Assembly: GCF_001262605.1 (NCBI RefSeq)
Contig: NZ_LGTC01000001.1
Coordinates: 124,001 to 188,000 of the forward strand
Origin: Pseudobacteroides cellulosolvens ATCC 35603 = DSM 2933
Lineage (GTDB): Bacteria > Bacillota > Clostridia > Acetivibrionales > DSM-2933
Length of the DNA stretch: 64,000 bases
Direction: 5' to 3'
Part shown: positions 16,534 through 25,558 of the stretch, one piece after another
How positions within the stretch are numbered: the stretch's first letter is position 1
Layout: each line of letters opens with the position of its first letter
Made by a program: the position numbers and the translations under genes
Notes under the pieces: generated by a model
Databases searched by the model: none
What the model saw: the letters and a program-made list of their open reading frames with translations, nothing else
Told to the model about the DNA's origin: nothing

Positions 16534-17466
16534 TTATTTTTTGTTGAGTTTAGTATCTATCTCTGTGGAATATACTTTCTTTGCATTTTTGCCATCAACC
16601 TTAAAAATTTCAATTGTGGAGGTATTTAAATTCTTACCTTCAACTATTATTTCCATATTATTGTCATTGTCTATATCAAGAACCATTGGTGCTAAATAAA
16701 TGCATTCTTTAGCAGGCTTGGACTTTGAATATTGTTCGCGTATAACAATATTCTCTTCTTTACCGTCTATAACTTTGTTAAGTACAACCATTGAGTACGT
16801 TCCCTGACCTTCTTTACCTTCACTTTTAAACCAGGTCGCTGTGTTATAATCATATGCACTTACAAGCTTTTCAACAATTCCGTCTCCATCAAGATCTATT
16901 TCAGCTGATTTTTTAATGGATATATTGCTATCAGATAATTTGTTTTTATCAAGAACGTCTTTAACAATTTTTCCATAGGTTATGAGGTTTGATCCTGACG
17001 AATTTGGAACTCTTGGCAATGCATTCCAAGGACCGCTGATTCCAAGCTGATATATGAAAACTTTTGCGTTAAGTTCATCATTGTTGGAGTATGGGAAGTC
17101 CTGAGCAATATCAATGGATTTGTCTTCTTTGATCTTGGGTTTTATACCTGTTCCCAAAACTGAGTCATATGAGTAGTAGGTAAAAACTTCATCACCTTTT
17201 AGAAGTTTTTGAGAATCAGCTGCTTTAACCCATTTTTTGTTCTTTAAATCAAATGCACCAAGTATGTTCCCTCTGTTTACTACAATTGAAATATCACTTT
17301 CCGGTTTTTTGATACTCAAAGGATCAATTGGAGTTGGTGTGGGCTGGGCAGCAGAAGCTGACGGCTCAGGGCTGTTGGTGTTAGCATTATTGTTATCAGA
17401 GCTGCAAGAGGTAGTTACAGCTGAGAGTAATACTAACAGTGATATAAGTAGTAAGTTTTTTTTCAT
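16534..17466 (-). CDS. Putative lipoprotein with integrin-like/VCBS repeat features
   Basis: 310-aa secreted lipoprotein. N-terminal signal KKNLLLISLLVLLSAVTTSC with the lipobox Cys at about residue 21, then a Ser/Asn/Pro-rich linker. In the C-terminal half the segments DLDGDGIVEKLVSAYD and VLDIDNDNNMEIIVEG are Asp-rich calcium-type loops as in VCBS/FG-GAP repeat proteins. No enzymatic motif is seen. AGGAGG precedes the start, and it has its own terminator. It is probably anchored on the outer membrane face; partner and function unknown. Confidence 0.75.
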   Translation of the reverse strand: MKKNLLLISLLVLLSAVTTSCSSDNNNANTNSPEPSASAAQPTPTPIDPLSIKKPESDISIVVNRGNILGAFDLKNKKWVKAADSQKLLKGDEVFTYYSYDSVLGTGIKPKIKEDKSIDIAQDFPYSNNDELNAKVFIYQLGISGPWNALPRVPNSSGSNLITYGKIVKDVLDKNKLSDSNISIKKSAEIDLDGDGIVEKLVSAYDYNTATWFKSEGKEGQGTYSMVVLNKVIDGKEENIVIREQYSKSKPAKECIYLAPMVLDIDNDNNMEIIVEGKNLNTSTIEIFKVDGKNAKKVYSTEIDTKLNKK

Positions 17467-17653
17467 TTTTGGTTGCCTCCTGTAATATATTATTATGAGA
17501 TAATACTAATTTGCAGTATTATTTAAAAAGCAAATATTGCCAACCATAAAGCAAATTAGGGTAACATTAAAATTATATACCTAATAAAAGTACATTACAA
17601 TCCCCTTATTAAAACTATTATTTGTTTGCTTGCGGCTAACTGTCAGAATTATA

Positions 17654-19000
17654 CTAATGAATATTTAAAAAATGGGACCTTACAATTTGACATAATTGCG
17701 AATATGTATTTAGTTCAGGGCTTTCTATCACCATATCCAGCAGCTTGTTTAAAATAAAGCCAATATCTTTGCCTTGTTTAATGCCAAGTTCAATAAGATC
17801 ATTACCTTTAACTGCCAAAGCATTCAAGGTGTAGCATTCATTTGATTTAATTATTCTTTCCGATAAACATCTTATATTGTCTAATTCAACAAGCCTTGGT
17901 TCAAGATAAATTAAATTTTGTGCCCGCATATCTGCTTCTTTAACCTTTAACAGCATGAAAAATATTTCTTTTCCCATTATTCTTAATGCACTTTTTATTG
18001 ATTTAATGTCACAATCAATTTTCATATCATGATACTGAACTAGTTTTAGTATAAGGTCGATTGACTTATTATCAAACCTAAGTCTTTTTAATATATCAAG
18101 TGATAAATCCATACTGACTTTCTGGTGACCGTAAAAATGGTCTGTTCCTTCCAAATCGGTGCTTTTTGTAATTGGTTTGCCAATATCATGAAGCAGCATT
18201 GCCCATCTGAGAACTTTATCATTCTCAATGCTTAATACAGCATTAATTGTATGCTCGGAAACGCTATACATATGATAAGGATTGTTTTGCCGCACTCCAA
18301 TACAGTTTTCAAATTCAGGCAGAATGAATTTCAGAAGACCTGTATCATGGAGTAAAAGAAGCTTATGTGGATTTGGAGATACAAGCATCTTGGTAAGTTC
18401 TTCCCTAATCCTTTCGGGACTTATATTATTAATAAGTTCCTTGTTTTCTGATATAGCTTTTAATGTTTTTGATTCTATTTGAAAGTCAAGCTGAGCAGAA
18501 AAACGAATTGCTCTTAGCATTCTAAGTGCATCTTCCTTAAATCTTTCGTCAGCGTTTCTTACAGCACGGATGATTTGGTTATCAAGGTCTTCCATGCCTC
18601 CAAAATAATCCATTATTCCCGAGGCTGGATTATATGCAAGAGCATTTATGGTAAAATCCCTGCGGCTTAAATCGTCCTTCAATGAAGTAGTGAACTCAAC
18701 CTTATCAGGCCTTCTGTTATCAGAATACTCACCATCAATCCTGTAAGTGGTTATCTCATAGTTTTCATTATTGATAACGACAATAACTGTGCCGTGTTTC
18801 AGACCAGTGTCTATGGTTTTGACAAACAGTGCTTTCGTGTCATGGGGGAGAGAATTTGTCGTTATATCCCAATCTTTAGGTTCCTTGCCGAGGAGACTGT
18901 CCCTAACACAGCCGCCTACTACGTATGCTTCATAACCTTTATTGTTAAGTTTTGCTATAATATTTTGTACATCTTCCGGTATAAATAAATCCTTTTTCAT
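17654..19000 (-). CDS. cca: tRNA nucleotidyltransferase (CCA-adding) with HD domain
   Basis: 448-aa class II nucleotidyltransferase that adds or repairs the tRNA 3' CCA end. N-terminal motif GGCVRDSLLG and the metal-binding DWDITT are characteristic. The RRDFTINALAYNP block and the RNA-binding region RFKEDALRMLRAIRFSAQL follow. An HD phosphohydrolase-type domain sits in the C-terminal half (LLHDIGKP, HFYGH). Some clostridia split the activity between CC-adding and A-adding enzymes or have a poly(A) polymerase of this family; the sequence alone does not decide. AAAGGA precedes ATG. It appears monocistronic. Confidence 0.9.
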   Translation of the reverse strand: MKKDLFIPEDVQNIIAKLNNKGYEAYVVGGCVRDSLLGKEPKDWDITTNSLPHDTKALFVKTIDTGLKHGTVIVVINNENYEITTYRIDGEYSDNRRPDKVEFTTSLKDDLSRRDFTINALAYNPASGIMDYFGGMEDLDNQIIRAVRNADERFKEDALRMLRAIRFSAQLDFQIESKTLKAISENKELINNISPERIREELTKMLVSPNPHKLLLLHDTGLLKFILPEFENCIGVRQNNPYHMYSVSEHTINAVLSIENDKVLRWAMLLHDIGKPITKSTDLEGTDHFYGHQKVSMDLSLDILKRLRFDNKSIDLILKLVQYHDMKIDCDIKSIKSALRIMGKEIFFMLLKVKEADMRAQNLIYLEPRLVELDNIRCLSERIIKSNECYTLNALAVKGNDLIELGIKQGKDIGFILNKLLDMVIESPELNTYSQLCQIVRSHFLNIH

Positions 19001-19150
19001 AACATCCTTTCCTTGGCTGCTTGTTTTAATGAATTAATTATACCATAAGAAAACAGTGCGGCAAAGACAGAGCAAAATCCCCTGCAATTATCCAACCTTG
19101 ATTGTTGCGGTGAGAAATTGTGGATTAGAATACCCCATAATTTCCTGGAC

Positions 19151-19185
19151 ATAGAAAAAAAGCTATCGGGGTGACCGACAGCTTT
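19151..19185 (-). terminator. Terminator of the ECF sigma-ytfJ operon
   Basis: CCGACAGCTTT (19175-19185) pairs with AAAGCTATCGG (19159-19169) with one G-U pair in the minus-strand RNA, loop of 5 nt, followed on that strand by seven T. Confidence 0.85.
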
Positions 19186-19192
19186 AACATAT

Positions 19193-19570
19193 TTATAATT
19201 TCTCTTCCTTATCGCTATTCTTATCACAGTTTATATGTGAAACTATATCAGGTACCATTTCAATGAGCTTATCAAGACCGCCTGTTTTTTTGATTGGCAG
19301 AAGCTGCACATCATCGCCTTTTATTACCAGCACTGCTGTAGGGGCTACTCTTGCACCCATGCCGGAACCGCCGCCAGTGCCGTTTGCTCCCTTGGGATCT
19401 TTTCCGTCACCGCCGCCTGCACCTAATCCGAAGGTGACTGTCAGAAATGGAATTATTGTTGTTTCACCGATTTTGATAGATTCACCTACAACTGTTTTGG
19501 ATTTTAAGAAGTTCTCCAACTTTTCAAAAATCATGTTTATGTTTTCGTTTACATTTAAATCAATTGACAT
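19193..19570 (-). CDS. ytfJ: Sporulation protein YtfJ/GerW family
   Basis: 125 aa, matching the YtfJ (GerW) family: INMIFEKLENFLKSKTVVGE, a central IIPFLTVTFGLGAGGG, a Gly-rich stretch, then GGGSGMGARVAPTAVLVIKG and a C-terminal LIEMVPDIV. GerW is needed for proper spore germination in Bacillus; the mechanism is unknown. It overlaps the upstream DUF2953 gene by 11 bp, a conserved pairing. Last gene of a four-gene minus-strand operon headed by an ECF sigma factor, which is unusual for this family and may place it under that sigma factor. Confidence 0.9.
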   Translation of the reverse strand: MSIDLNVNENINMIFEKLENFLKSKTVVGESIKIGETTIIPFLTVTFGLGAGGGDGKDPKGANGTGGGSGMGARVAPTAVLVIKGDDVQLLPIKKTGGLDKLIEMVPDIVSHINCDKNSDKEEKL

Positions 19571-20213
19571 ATGCTTTTTCCTCCTTGGAAAATAATATTT
19601 TTCTTACATTTTTATTGAAAATTGTTTTTAACCCGATAAATACTATTGCGATCAATATCAGTCGTCCCTTTATAAGAAAGTTACCCTCTAATATTTCTTC
19701 TTCGAATACTGCATTCACATTAACATCATATTTCATAAAAAGCGGCCGCATTATGTTAAAGGATGCAAGGGCTACTCCTGTATAAAATGGGTCTTCAAAA
19801 CCATACCTCCCTTCAAGTTTGAATTTTTGTGGTTTTATATGATAAAAAAGCTCTTTTACAGCTTTCATCATGTGTTTTAAAAAGTTCTTGTCCAAAAACC
19901 TGCCGTTATTTTTTCCTGGTTTCTTATCTTTTTGCGGATTATCCGATTCTATCTTTAATGATTGCTTATCTTTTTTCCTTTTGTTAATTCCAAAACGAAT
20001 ATTTAGTAATCTTACATATAACATACTTTTTCTGCCGTATCTTTTGGAAAATACAAATCCCAGTAACCCGCAAAGCCAACTTCCGCTTGCCTTTATAAAG
20101 ATATCTTCGTGTTTTCTGGCAATTACAGAATACCTAAATGGGATGAATAAAATTAAGAGTATAAAAATCAAAATTAATATGCAAATAACTTTTAGTACAA
20201 ATAAAATAATCAT
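19560..20213 (-). CDS. DUF2953 family protein
   Basis: 217-aa protein with one strong N-terminal membrane anchor (VLKVICILILIFILLILFIP), a polar Lys-rich middle and a second hydrophobic segment near the C-terminus (LILIAIVFIGL). The block FEDPFYTGVALASFNIMRP is typical of DUF2953, a family found beside ytfJ in sporulating Firmicutes. Function unknown. It overlaps ytfJ by 11 bp and is 2 bp from the anti-sigma gene, so translation is probably coupled across the operon. Confidence 0.85.
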   Translation of the reverse strand: MIILFVLKVICILILIFILLILFIPFRYSVIARKHEDIFIKASGSWLCGLLGFVFSKRYGRKSMLYVRLLNIRFGINKRKKDKQSLKIESDNPQKDKKPGKNNGRFLDKNFLKHMMKAVKELFYHIKPQKFKLEGRYGFEDPFYTGVALASFNIMRPLFMKYDVNVNAVFEEEILEGNFLIKGRLILIAIVFIGLKTIFNKNVRKILFSKEEKAYVN

Positions 20214-20215
20214 GT

Positions 20216-20644
20216 TTATGACCTCGATTGTATAATTTTGATACTTTTTTTTATAGCCTTTCCTGAAGCACTATATATGAATGAGGAGGACTTCCTTATG
20301 CCTTTTTCCAGGAACTTCTTTCCTGGAAGATAGTTCATATACATATTTGAGTTTTCTATGTTCTTTTTCTGAAGTTCAAGAAGCTTTTTTATGCCGAAGT
20401 CACTATTATCATCAACCATGATATTGTCAATAGTTTTTTCCCGTATTGATTCCAGCTCAACAGGAAGCTCAATTTCATCAGCATTAATTTCATTAAGTTC
20501 CCAGAAAAGAAGCTTTAACATAGTTAGCTCCTTTTTGCATTTTTTACACACTTTAATATGTTCGTCAACAAATATTCTGTCTAAATCATCTATTGTTCCT
20601 TCCAAATAGTCATGCAGTAAAGCTGTATCAAACTTACAGTCCAT
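20216..20644 (-). CDS. Putative zinc-finger anti-sigma factor
   Basis: 142 aa. The N-terminal segment DEHIKVCKKCKKEL is the HxxxCxxC signature of the zinc-binding anti-sigma domain, preceded by LLHDYLEGTIDDLD. It lies 1 bp after the ECF sigma gene, the standard sigma/anti-sigma pairing, and presumably binds that sigma factor. No clear transmembrane segment is seen, so it may be a cytosolic, redox- or partner-responsive anti-sigma rather than a membrane-anchored one. The C-terminal half is basic and without recognised domain. Confidence 0.85.
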   Translation of the reverse strand: MDCKFDTALLHDYLEGTIDDLDRIFVDEHIKVCKKCKKELTMLKLLFWELNEINADEIELPVELESIREKTIDNIMVDDNSDFGIKKLLELQKKNIENSNMYMNYLPGKKFLEKGIRKSSSFIYSASGKAIKKSIKIIQSRS

Positions 20645-20645
20645 C

Positions 20646-21233
20646 TTATACCTCCCAGATCCCTTTTTTAATAAGGTTTTCCTTAAGAATATTTCTTCCC
20701 CTATGTATATAGGTTTTTACAGTACCTTCGGGACAAGACATCAACTCGCCTATGGCTTTGTAGCTGTAGCCCTTTATATGCCTTAGTATTATTGCCATTC
20801 TCATTTCATAAGGCAGCTCTCTAATGGAGTTTTCCACAATAATTTTTGTGTCCTGATATATGAGCCGGCTTTCTGTATTATCTGACGAAGCCAGCTTTAG
20901 TTCTAAAGGCTCATCTTCAGGAATGATACTCTCATTGAGCGATATGTTATCGGTATTATTTTTCTTTAAAAAGTTTATACAAGTATTGACTGTGATTTTC
21001 TTTATCCAAGGAAGCAATGCCCTATCTTCATCAAAGCTATCAAGAGATTTAATAATTTTCATGTATATTTCCTGCACAAGATCCAAGGAATCATCTCTAG
21101 ACGGTGCGTAAAAGTAACATATTTTATATATGTAGCGTTCATATTTTTGGATTAAGAGATCATAGCCTTCTCGATTTTTTCTCTTGCAAAGATTAACAAG
21201 TTCCTTATCTGTTACCTCCAAAGCTACACCCAT
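20646..21233 (-). CDS. ECF-type RNA polymerase sigma factor
   Basis: 195-aa extracytoplasmic-function sigma factor. Region 2 shows YERYIYKICYFYA and DLVQEIYMKIIKSLDSFDED; region 4 is SYKAIGELMSCPEGTVKTYI followed by HRGRN. An extra linker of about 30 residues separates them. It heads a tightly packed operon with an anti-sigma, DUF2953 and ytfJ. Start uncertain: ATG 21233 abuts AAAGG with no spacer, whereas TTG 21221 (LEVTDKEL) has about 11 nt and may be the true start. Probably autoregulated, as is usual for ECF factors, but no promoter was identified. Confidence 0.93.
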   Translation of the reverse strand: MGVALEVTDKELVNLCKRKNREGYDLLIQKYERYIYKICYFYAPSRDDSLDLVQEIYMKIIKSLDSFDEDRALLPWIKKITVNTCINFLKKNNTDNISLNESIIPEDEPLELKLASSDNTESRLIYQDTKIIVENSIRELPYEMRMAIILRHIKGYSYKAIGELMSCPEGTVKTYIHRGRNILKENLIKKGIWEV

Positions 21234-21348
21234 CCTTTGTAATAATTTGTTTAATTTTGCTTATGTATATAAATACAATCCAAAATTAAAAAAGTTTCAA
21301 AAAAAATTAAAAAAATTAATTTTTATATTAAAAAAATTATTTAGGTAT

Positions 21349-21370
21349 AAAAAAACGGAGAAAATCTCCG
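21349..21370 (-). terminator. Terminator of the 21455 gene
   Basis: CGGAG/CTCCG (21356-21360, 21366-21370) with loop AAAAT; on the minus strand seven T follow. It lies 85 bp beyond the stop. Confidence 0.7.
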
Positions 21371-21454
21371 ATTAGAATTAAAGACATAAATCTTCCAGGC
21401 AGCAAGGCTCCAATAGTACATGTGAAATTATATTAAAGAAGCTTATAGAGACAA

Positions 21455-21814
21455 TTATATAGTTCCTGAAAGCTTTAGGATTATTCCTGTAATAATTCCT
21501 AAAACGAGGATACATAGGCTAATTGAAAATATAACACCTGTTAGCTTAAAAAATATATTAAGATTGTCAATTGCATTAGTTAAATTATAATAACTGTTAG
21601 ATTGTGAGAAGTTCTTCATATTATCATATGCCCTAATTATTTGGCGTCCTGCAATTATAAGAGGTATGCCTGCAATTGCTGTTATAATACCTACACATAG
21701 TATTGAGCCGAAAACTATATATAGAATTCCCACATTTCTGACCCAGCTGCATAAAGGCTTACCCTGTACCACTGAAAAATCTGCTGAACTTTTTAGGAAA
21801 TTAATATCTTCCAT
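21455..21814 (-). CDS. DUF5362-like membrane protein
   Basis: 119 aa. A short cytosolic N-terminus is followed by a hydrophobic hairpin (VGILYIVFGSILCVGIITAI, AGIPLIIAG), an amphipathic middle (RAYDNMKNF) and a C-terminal membrane segment (ISLCILVLGIITGIIL). The pattern is that of DUF5362 proteins of unknown function. ATG 21814 has GGGAGG 5 nt upstream, which is better than the ATG at 21862. It is divergent from rpsB and has its own terminator. Confidence 0.75.
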   Translation of the reverse strand: MEDINFLKSSADFSVVQGKPLCSWVRNVGILYIVFGSILCVGIITAIAGIPLIIAGRQIIRAYDNMKNFSQSNSYYNLTNAIDNLNIFFKLTGVIFSISLCILVLGIITGIILKLSGTI

Positions 21815-21952
21815 AAAATCCTCCCAATAAAAAATATTAATTGTAATATAATAGTAGTCCATACTTGATATAATTTCAAGTATGCATCAATTTATAAGTT
21901 TTGCAATAGGCTAGGAGATTTTAAAAAATAAATTATTATTTGTTTGAAATGG

Positions 21953-21981
21953 TTGATAATATAATTTTCTTGTGTTATACT
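21953..21981 (+). promoter_or_regulatory. Sigma-A promoter of rpsB-tsf
   Basis: TTGATA (21953-21958), 17-bp spacer, TATACT (21976-21981). Transcription would begin near 21988. Confidence 0.85.
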
Positions 21982-21987
21982 ATTTAA

Positions 21988-22080
21988 CGGTAAAAATACG
22001 CACACCGACTGATTTCTGGAAAAGTGCTCCTAAATGAGTGTTCCTGAAAGATGAAGAGGTGGAGGTATAACTAAAAGGAG
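21988..22080 (+). promoter_or_regulatory. rpsB mRNA leader, possible autoregulatory structure
   Basis: About 95 nt of GC-richer leader with GCACACCGACTG, GGAAAAGTGCTCC and GAGTGTTCC segments that can pair imperfectly, then GAGGTGGAGG. S2-binding rpsB leaders are known in bacteria; equivalence here is inferred, not shown. Confidence 0.4.
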
Positions 22081-22089
22081 GATTATAAA

Positions 22090-22845
22090 ATGTCAGTAAT
22101 TTCTATGAAACAGTTATTGGAAGCAGGGGTTCACTTTGGTCATCAGACAAGAAGATGGAATCCTAAAATGGCGGAGTTTATCTTTACAGAGCGTAACGGT
22201 ATTTACATCATCGATTTACAGAAGACTGTAAAAAAGGTAGAAGAAGCTTATTACTTCATTAGAGAAGTAGCAATGAACGGACAAGATATATTGTTTGTAG
22301 GAACAAAGAAACAGGCACAGGATTCAATCAAGGAAGAAGCTTTAAGAAGCGGACAGTACTTTGTTAATGCAAGGTGGCTCGGCGGAATGCTTACAAACTT
22401 CAATACTATCAAGAAGAGAATTGATAGATTGAACAAATTGGAAAGCATGGAAAAAGATGGGGTATTTGACGTTCTTCCTAAGAAAGAAGTTATAAAGCTT
22501 AAGAAGGAAATGGTTGATCTTGAGAAGAATCTTGGCGGAATAAAGAACATGAAGAGATTGCCTGGAGCTATGTTTATAGTGGATCCTAGAAAAGAAAGAA
22601 ATGCTATTTTAGAAGCAAAGAGACTTGGAGTTCCTGTTGTTGCTATTGTAGATACCAACTGTGATCCTGATGAAGTTGATTTCCCAATCCCAGGTAATGA
22701 TGATGCTATAAGAGCTGTCAAATTGATCACAGCTAAAATAGCAGATGCTATTCTTGAAGGCAGACAGGGTGAACAATTAACAGATACTGCAGCGGCAGCT
22801 GTTGAAGCTGAGGAAACTGTTGAAGTAGCAGTTGAAGCTGAATAA
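22090..22845 (+). CDS. rpsB: 30S ribosomal protein S2
   Basis: 251-aa S2, beginning [20 protein letters not shown]. Family blocks [31 protein letters not shown], and [20 protein letters not shown] are all present. An acidic Ala/Glu/Val-rich tail extends beyond the conserved core. AAAGGAGG precedes ATG 22090. First gene of the rpsB-tsf unit, followed by pyrH-frr as in most Firmicutes. Confidence 0.99.
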   Translation: MSVISMKQLLEAGVHFGHQTRRWNPKMAEFIFTERNGIYIIDLQKTVKKVEEAYYFIREVAMNGQDILFVGTKKQAQDSIKEEALRSGQYFVNARWLGGMLTNFNTIKKRIDRLNKLESMEKDGVFDVLPKKEVIKLKKEMVDLEKNLGGIKNMKRLPGAMFIVDPRKERNAILEAKRLGVPVVAIVDTNCDPDEVDFPIPGNDDAIRAVKLITAKIADAILEGRQGEQLTDTAAAAVEAEETVEVAVEAE

Positions 22846-22938
22846 TATTGATTAGATTAATCAATTTTGATAAAAATAAAATAAAAATAAATCATATTAA
22901 AATAAATATTATATTAATATTTTTATGGAGGATTTACT

Positions 22939-23586
22939 ATGGTTACTGCAGAATTGGTAAAGCAGCTCCGTGAAAGAACTGGAGCCGGAATGATGGATTG
23001 TAAAAAGGCTCTTACGGAAGCTAACGGAGATATGGAAAAAGCAATAGAAGTTTTGAGAGAAAAGGGTTTGGCAGCAGCAGCAAAGAAATCTGGAAGAATA
23101 GCAGCAGAAGGATTGGTAGAAGCTTATATACATGGCGACGGAAGAATCGGTGTACTTGTTGAAGTTAATATAGAAACAGACTTTGCAGCAAAGAACGAAG
23201 AGTTCAAAGCATTTGTAAAAGACGTAGCAATGCAGATCGCAGCTGCAAAACCTGAATATGTTAGACGTGAAGAAGTGCCTACAGCAACATTGGAAAAAGA
23301 AAAAGAAATTTTAAAGGCTCAAGCTTTGAATGAAGGTAAGCCTGAGAAAATAGTTGAGAAAATGGTTGAAGGAAGAATAGATAAGTATTATAAAGAAGTA
23401 TGTCTCTTAGAGCAGCCATGGATAAAGGATAATGACAAAACAATTCAACAGCTAATGACAGAAAAAATTGCTACAATCGGAGAAAACATAAACATCAGAA
23501 GGTTTGTAAGATTTGAAAGAGGCGAAGGTATTGAAAAGAAACAGGAAAACTTTGCTGACGAAGTTATGAAACAAATCGGTGGCTAA
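22939..23586 (+). CDS. tsf: Elongation factor Ts
   Basis: 215-aa guanine-nucleotide exchange factor for EF-Tu. N-terminal UBA-like module [19 protein letters not shown], then [16 protein letters not shown] and a C-terminal FVRFERGEG. It is the compact single-core form, shorter than the 280-residue enterobacterial protein but normal for clostridia. TGGAGG precedes ATG 22939. Co-transcribed with rpsB, 93 bp upstream. Confidence 0.99.
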   Translation: MVTAELVKQLRERTGAGMMDCKKALTEANGDMEKAIEVLREKGLAAAAKKSGRIAAEGLVEAYIHGDGRIGVLVEVNIETDFAAKNEEFKAFVKDVAMQIAAAKPEYVRREEVPTATLEKEKEILKAQALNEGKPEKIVEKMVEGRIDKYYKEVCLLEQPWIKDNDKTIQQLMTEKIATIGENINIRRFVRFERGEGIEKKQENFADEVMKQIGG

Positions 23587-23610
23587 TATTAAAGCAAATA
23601 ATAATATCAA

Positions 23611-23641
23611 AATATGGGAACATAATAAATGTTCCCATATT
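23611..23641 (+). terminator. Hairpin after tsf
   Basis: Perfect 12-bp stem AATATGGGAACA/TGTTCCCATATT (23611-23622, 23630-23641), loop TAATAAA. No T-run follows, so it may be an mRNA 3'-end stabiliser or weak terminator. Confidence 0.6.
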
Positions 23642-23673
23642 CATATATAAAAATATTGTATATTAAATTTATT

Positions 23674-23776
23674 TAGTCATGATTAAAAAATAACTTACGC
23701 TATAAATTTCGCTTATGTGTTGACTTAACTCGTCAACACCCGCTTAAAAGCGTAAGTAATTTTTCACTTATGCCTT
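23674..23776 (+). repeat. Dispersed palindromic repeat, copy D (best copy)
   Basis: Two nested stems: outer ACTTACGCT/AGCGTAAGT (23693-23701, 23749-23757) and inner GTGTTGAC/GTCAACAC (23717-23724, 23732-23739). Nearly the whole tsf-pyrH gap is this repeat. Confidence 0.8.
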
Positions 23777-23821
23777 ATATAATGACAATTGCTTTTAATA
23801 TAAGAATCGGAGGAATTTTTG

Positions 23822-24529
23822 ATGCTGACACCTAAGTATAAAAGGGTTATGTTAAAAATCAGCGGGGAAGCTTTAGCTGGAAATAATAAGGTTGGGATTG
23901 ATACTGATACTATTAATGGAGTTTGTGACAAAATAAGTGAGATTTATAAGCTGGGAGTTGATGTAGCAATTGTTGTTGGCGGGGGAAACTTCTGGAGAGG
24001 CAGAAGCGGCAAAGGAATGGATCGTACAACCGCTGATCATATGGGAATGCTGGCAACAGTTATAAATTCTCTGGCATTGCAGGATGCATTGGAATCGAGG
24101 AATATACCTACCAGGGTTCAAACAGCTATCGAAATGAGGCAGATTGCTGAGCCTTACATAAGGAGAAAAGCTGTAAGGCATCTTGAAAAAAGAAGGATTG
24201 TTATATTTGCCTGTGGTACAGGGAATCCATATTTTTCTACAGATACAACAGCGGCATTGAGGGCAGCTGAGATCGACGCAGAAGTAATTCTTTTGGCAAA
24301 AAAGGTTGATGGAGTATATGACAGTGATCCAAATATTAATCCCGAGGCTAAGAAATTTGATAAGCTTACATATTTGGATTTGCTTCATAAAGAGCTAGGT
24401 GTAATGGACTCAACAGCAGCATCACTATGTAAGGACAATAACATACCTATAATTGTATTTGGTCTTGATCATCCGGACAATATTATTAAGGTAATTCTTG
24501 GAGAAGAAATAGGAACATCTATTAGGTAA
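23822..24529 (+). CDS. pyrH: UMP kinase
   Basis: 235-aa uridylate kinase converting UMP to UDP with ATP. Motifs [40 protein letters not shown], and the ATP-binding [22 protein letters not shown] 23822 follows CGGAGGAA; a TTG immediately before it is not needed. It lies between tsf and frr, 16 bp before frr. Confidence 0.98.
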   Translation: MLTPKYKRVMLKISGEALAGNNKVGIDTDTINGVCDKISEIYKLGVDVAIVVGGGNFWRGRSGKGMDRTTADHMGMLATVINSLALQDALESRNIPTRVQTAIEMRQIAEPYIRRKAVRHLEKRRIVIFACGTGNPYFSTDTTAALRAAEIDAEVILLAKKVDGVYDSDPNINPEAKKFDKLTYLDLLHKELGVMDSTAASLCKDNNIPIIVFGLDHPDNIIKVILGEEIGTSIR

Positions 24530-24545
24530 TCAGGAGGTTATAAGT

Positions 24546-25103
24546 ATGAATAAGGAAGATTACAAACCGTTTGAGGAGAAAATGAAAAAGACAATAAACG
24601 TCCTCAGGGATGATTTGGGAGGACTCAGAGCAGGCAGAGCAAACCCGTCCATATTGGATAAGATTACAGTGGATTATTACGGTGTACCTACTCCAATAAC
24701 ACAGTTAGGAAGTGTTACAATACCTGAGGCAAGAATAATATCAATTCAGCCCTGGGATGCAAAAGTCCTAAAGGAGATTGAGAAGGCTATTCAAAAATCC
24801 GATATTGGCTTAAATCCAAATAGTGACGGAAAAATGATCAGATTGGTATTTCCGCCTCTTACCGAAGAAAGAAGAAAAGAGCTTACAAAGACTGTTAAGA
24901 AATATGGCGAGGATGCAAAGGTTGCTGTCAGGGCTATAAGAAGAGACGCAATTGAGCATTTTAAAGCTCAAAAAAAGAATAATGCCATAACAGAAGACGA
25001 CCTTAAGACAGCAGAAAAAGACATTCAAAACATAACAGATAAAAGGATTGCTGAAATAGAAAAGGTTGTTGAAGAAAAGGATAAAGAAATTTTAGAGGTA
25101 TAA
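24546..25103 (+). CDS. frr: Ribosome recycling factor
   Basis: 185-aa RRF that, with EF-G, splits post-termination ribosomes. Signature LRAGRANPSILDKITVDYYG near residue 27 and RLVFPPLTEERRKELTK are present. Full family length. AGGAGG precedes ATG 24546; closely coupled to pyrH. Confidence 0.99.
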   Translation: MNKEDYKPFEEKMKKTINVLRDDLGGLRAGRANPSILDKITVDYYGVPTPITQLGSVTIPEARIISIQPWDAKVLKEIEKAIQKSDIGLNPNSDGKMIRLVFPPLTEERRKELTKTVKKYGEDAKVAVRAIRRDAIEHFKAQKKNNAITEDDLKTAEKDIQNITDKRIAEIEKVVEEKDKEILEV

Positions 25104-25107
25104 GATA

Positions 25108-25308
25108 TTGAGTTTACCCGATTTAACAGGATATGTTTTGAAAGACGGCTTGGAAATAATAAAAAAATTTTCATGTGAAGTAGATGAAATTAAGGTAACA
25201 AGTGAACCTAGAAAAACTTCAGCTGAGTACGATATGAGTTACAGGATACTTAGGTGTGATGTTATCGATAATAAAGTAAAACTGCTGTTAGCAAAACCCC
25301 TCATATAG
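25108..25308 (+). CDS. Small PASTA-like protein between frr and uppS
   Basis: 66-aa protein starting at TTG 25108, only 4 bp after frr: LPDLTGYVLKDGLEIIKKFS, ending KLLLAKPLI. The LPDLTGYVLKDGLEIIKK segment resembles the start of a PASTA repeat (PDVTG...A...L). A similar small ORF occupies this place in related clostridia, which suggests a genuine gene. It has no signal peptide. The terminator stem overlaps its stop codon. Function unknown. Confidence 0.75.
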   Translation: MSLPDLTGYVLKDGLEIIKKFSCEVDEIKVTSEPRKTSAEYDMSYRILRCDVIDNKVKLLLAKPLI

Positions 25309-25320
25309 AGGGGTTAATTA
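25295..25320 (+). terminator. Terminator after the frr unit
   Basis: AACCCCTC/GAGGGGTT (25295-25302, 25308-25315), loop ATATA, followed by AATTATT. Stem overlaps the stop codon at 25306-25308. In the following gap (25321-25556) I see nothing definite beyond AT-rich DNA. Confidence 0.8.
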
Positions 25321-25558
25321 TTATATGGGGATTAGTTTGTTATTGTTTTATTAGGTAAATTAATGTATTATATATATTGGCAATGACAATTAACAGATTT
25401 TATTAATAAAAATTAATGTATTTGGGTATATAAAAAGCAAATAATGTTTTACATTTGCATATGGCAAAATAAAGCTAAATCGTTCGTTATTTGCTCAGTC
25501 AAATGTAATATTATTAGTGTGTTTATTGATTAATTGCAGTGATATTTTTGGAGGAATG

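Noticed and set aside
18997..19227. 76-aa minus ORF between cca and ytfJ
   Set aside because: It spans the ytfJ terminator and has no ribosome site or recognisable domain.
23611..23641. Hairpin after tsf as a strong intrinsic terminator
   Set aside because: Stem is perfect but no T-run follows; kept only as a hairpin of uncertain role.
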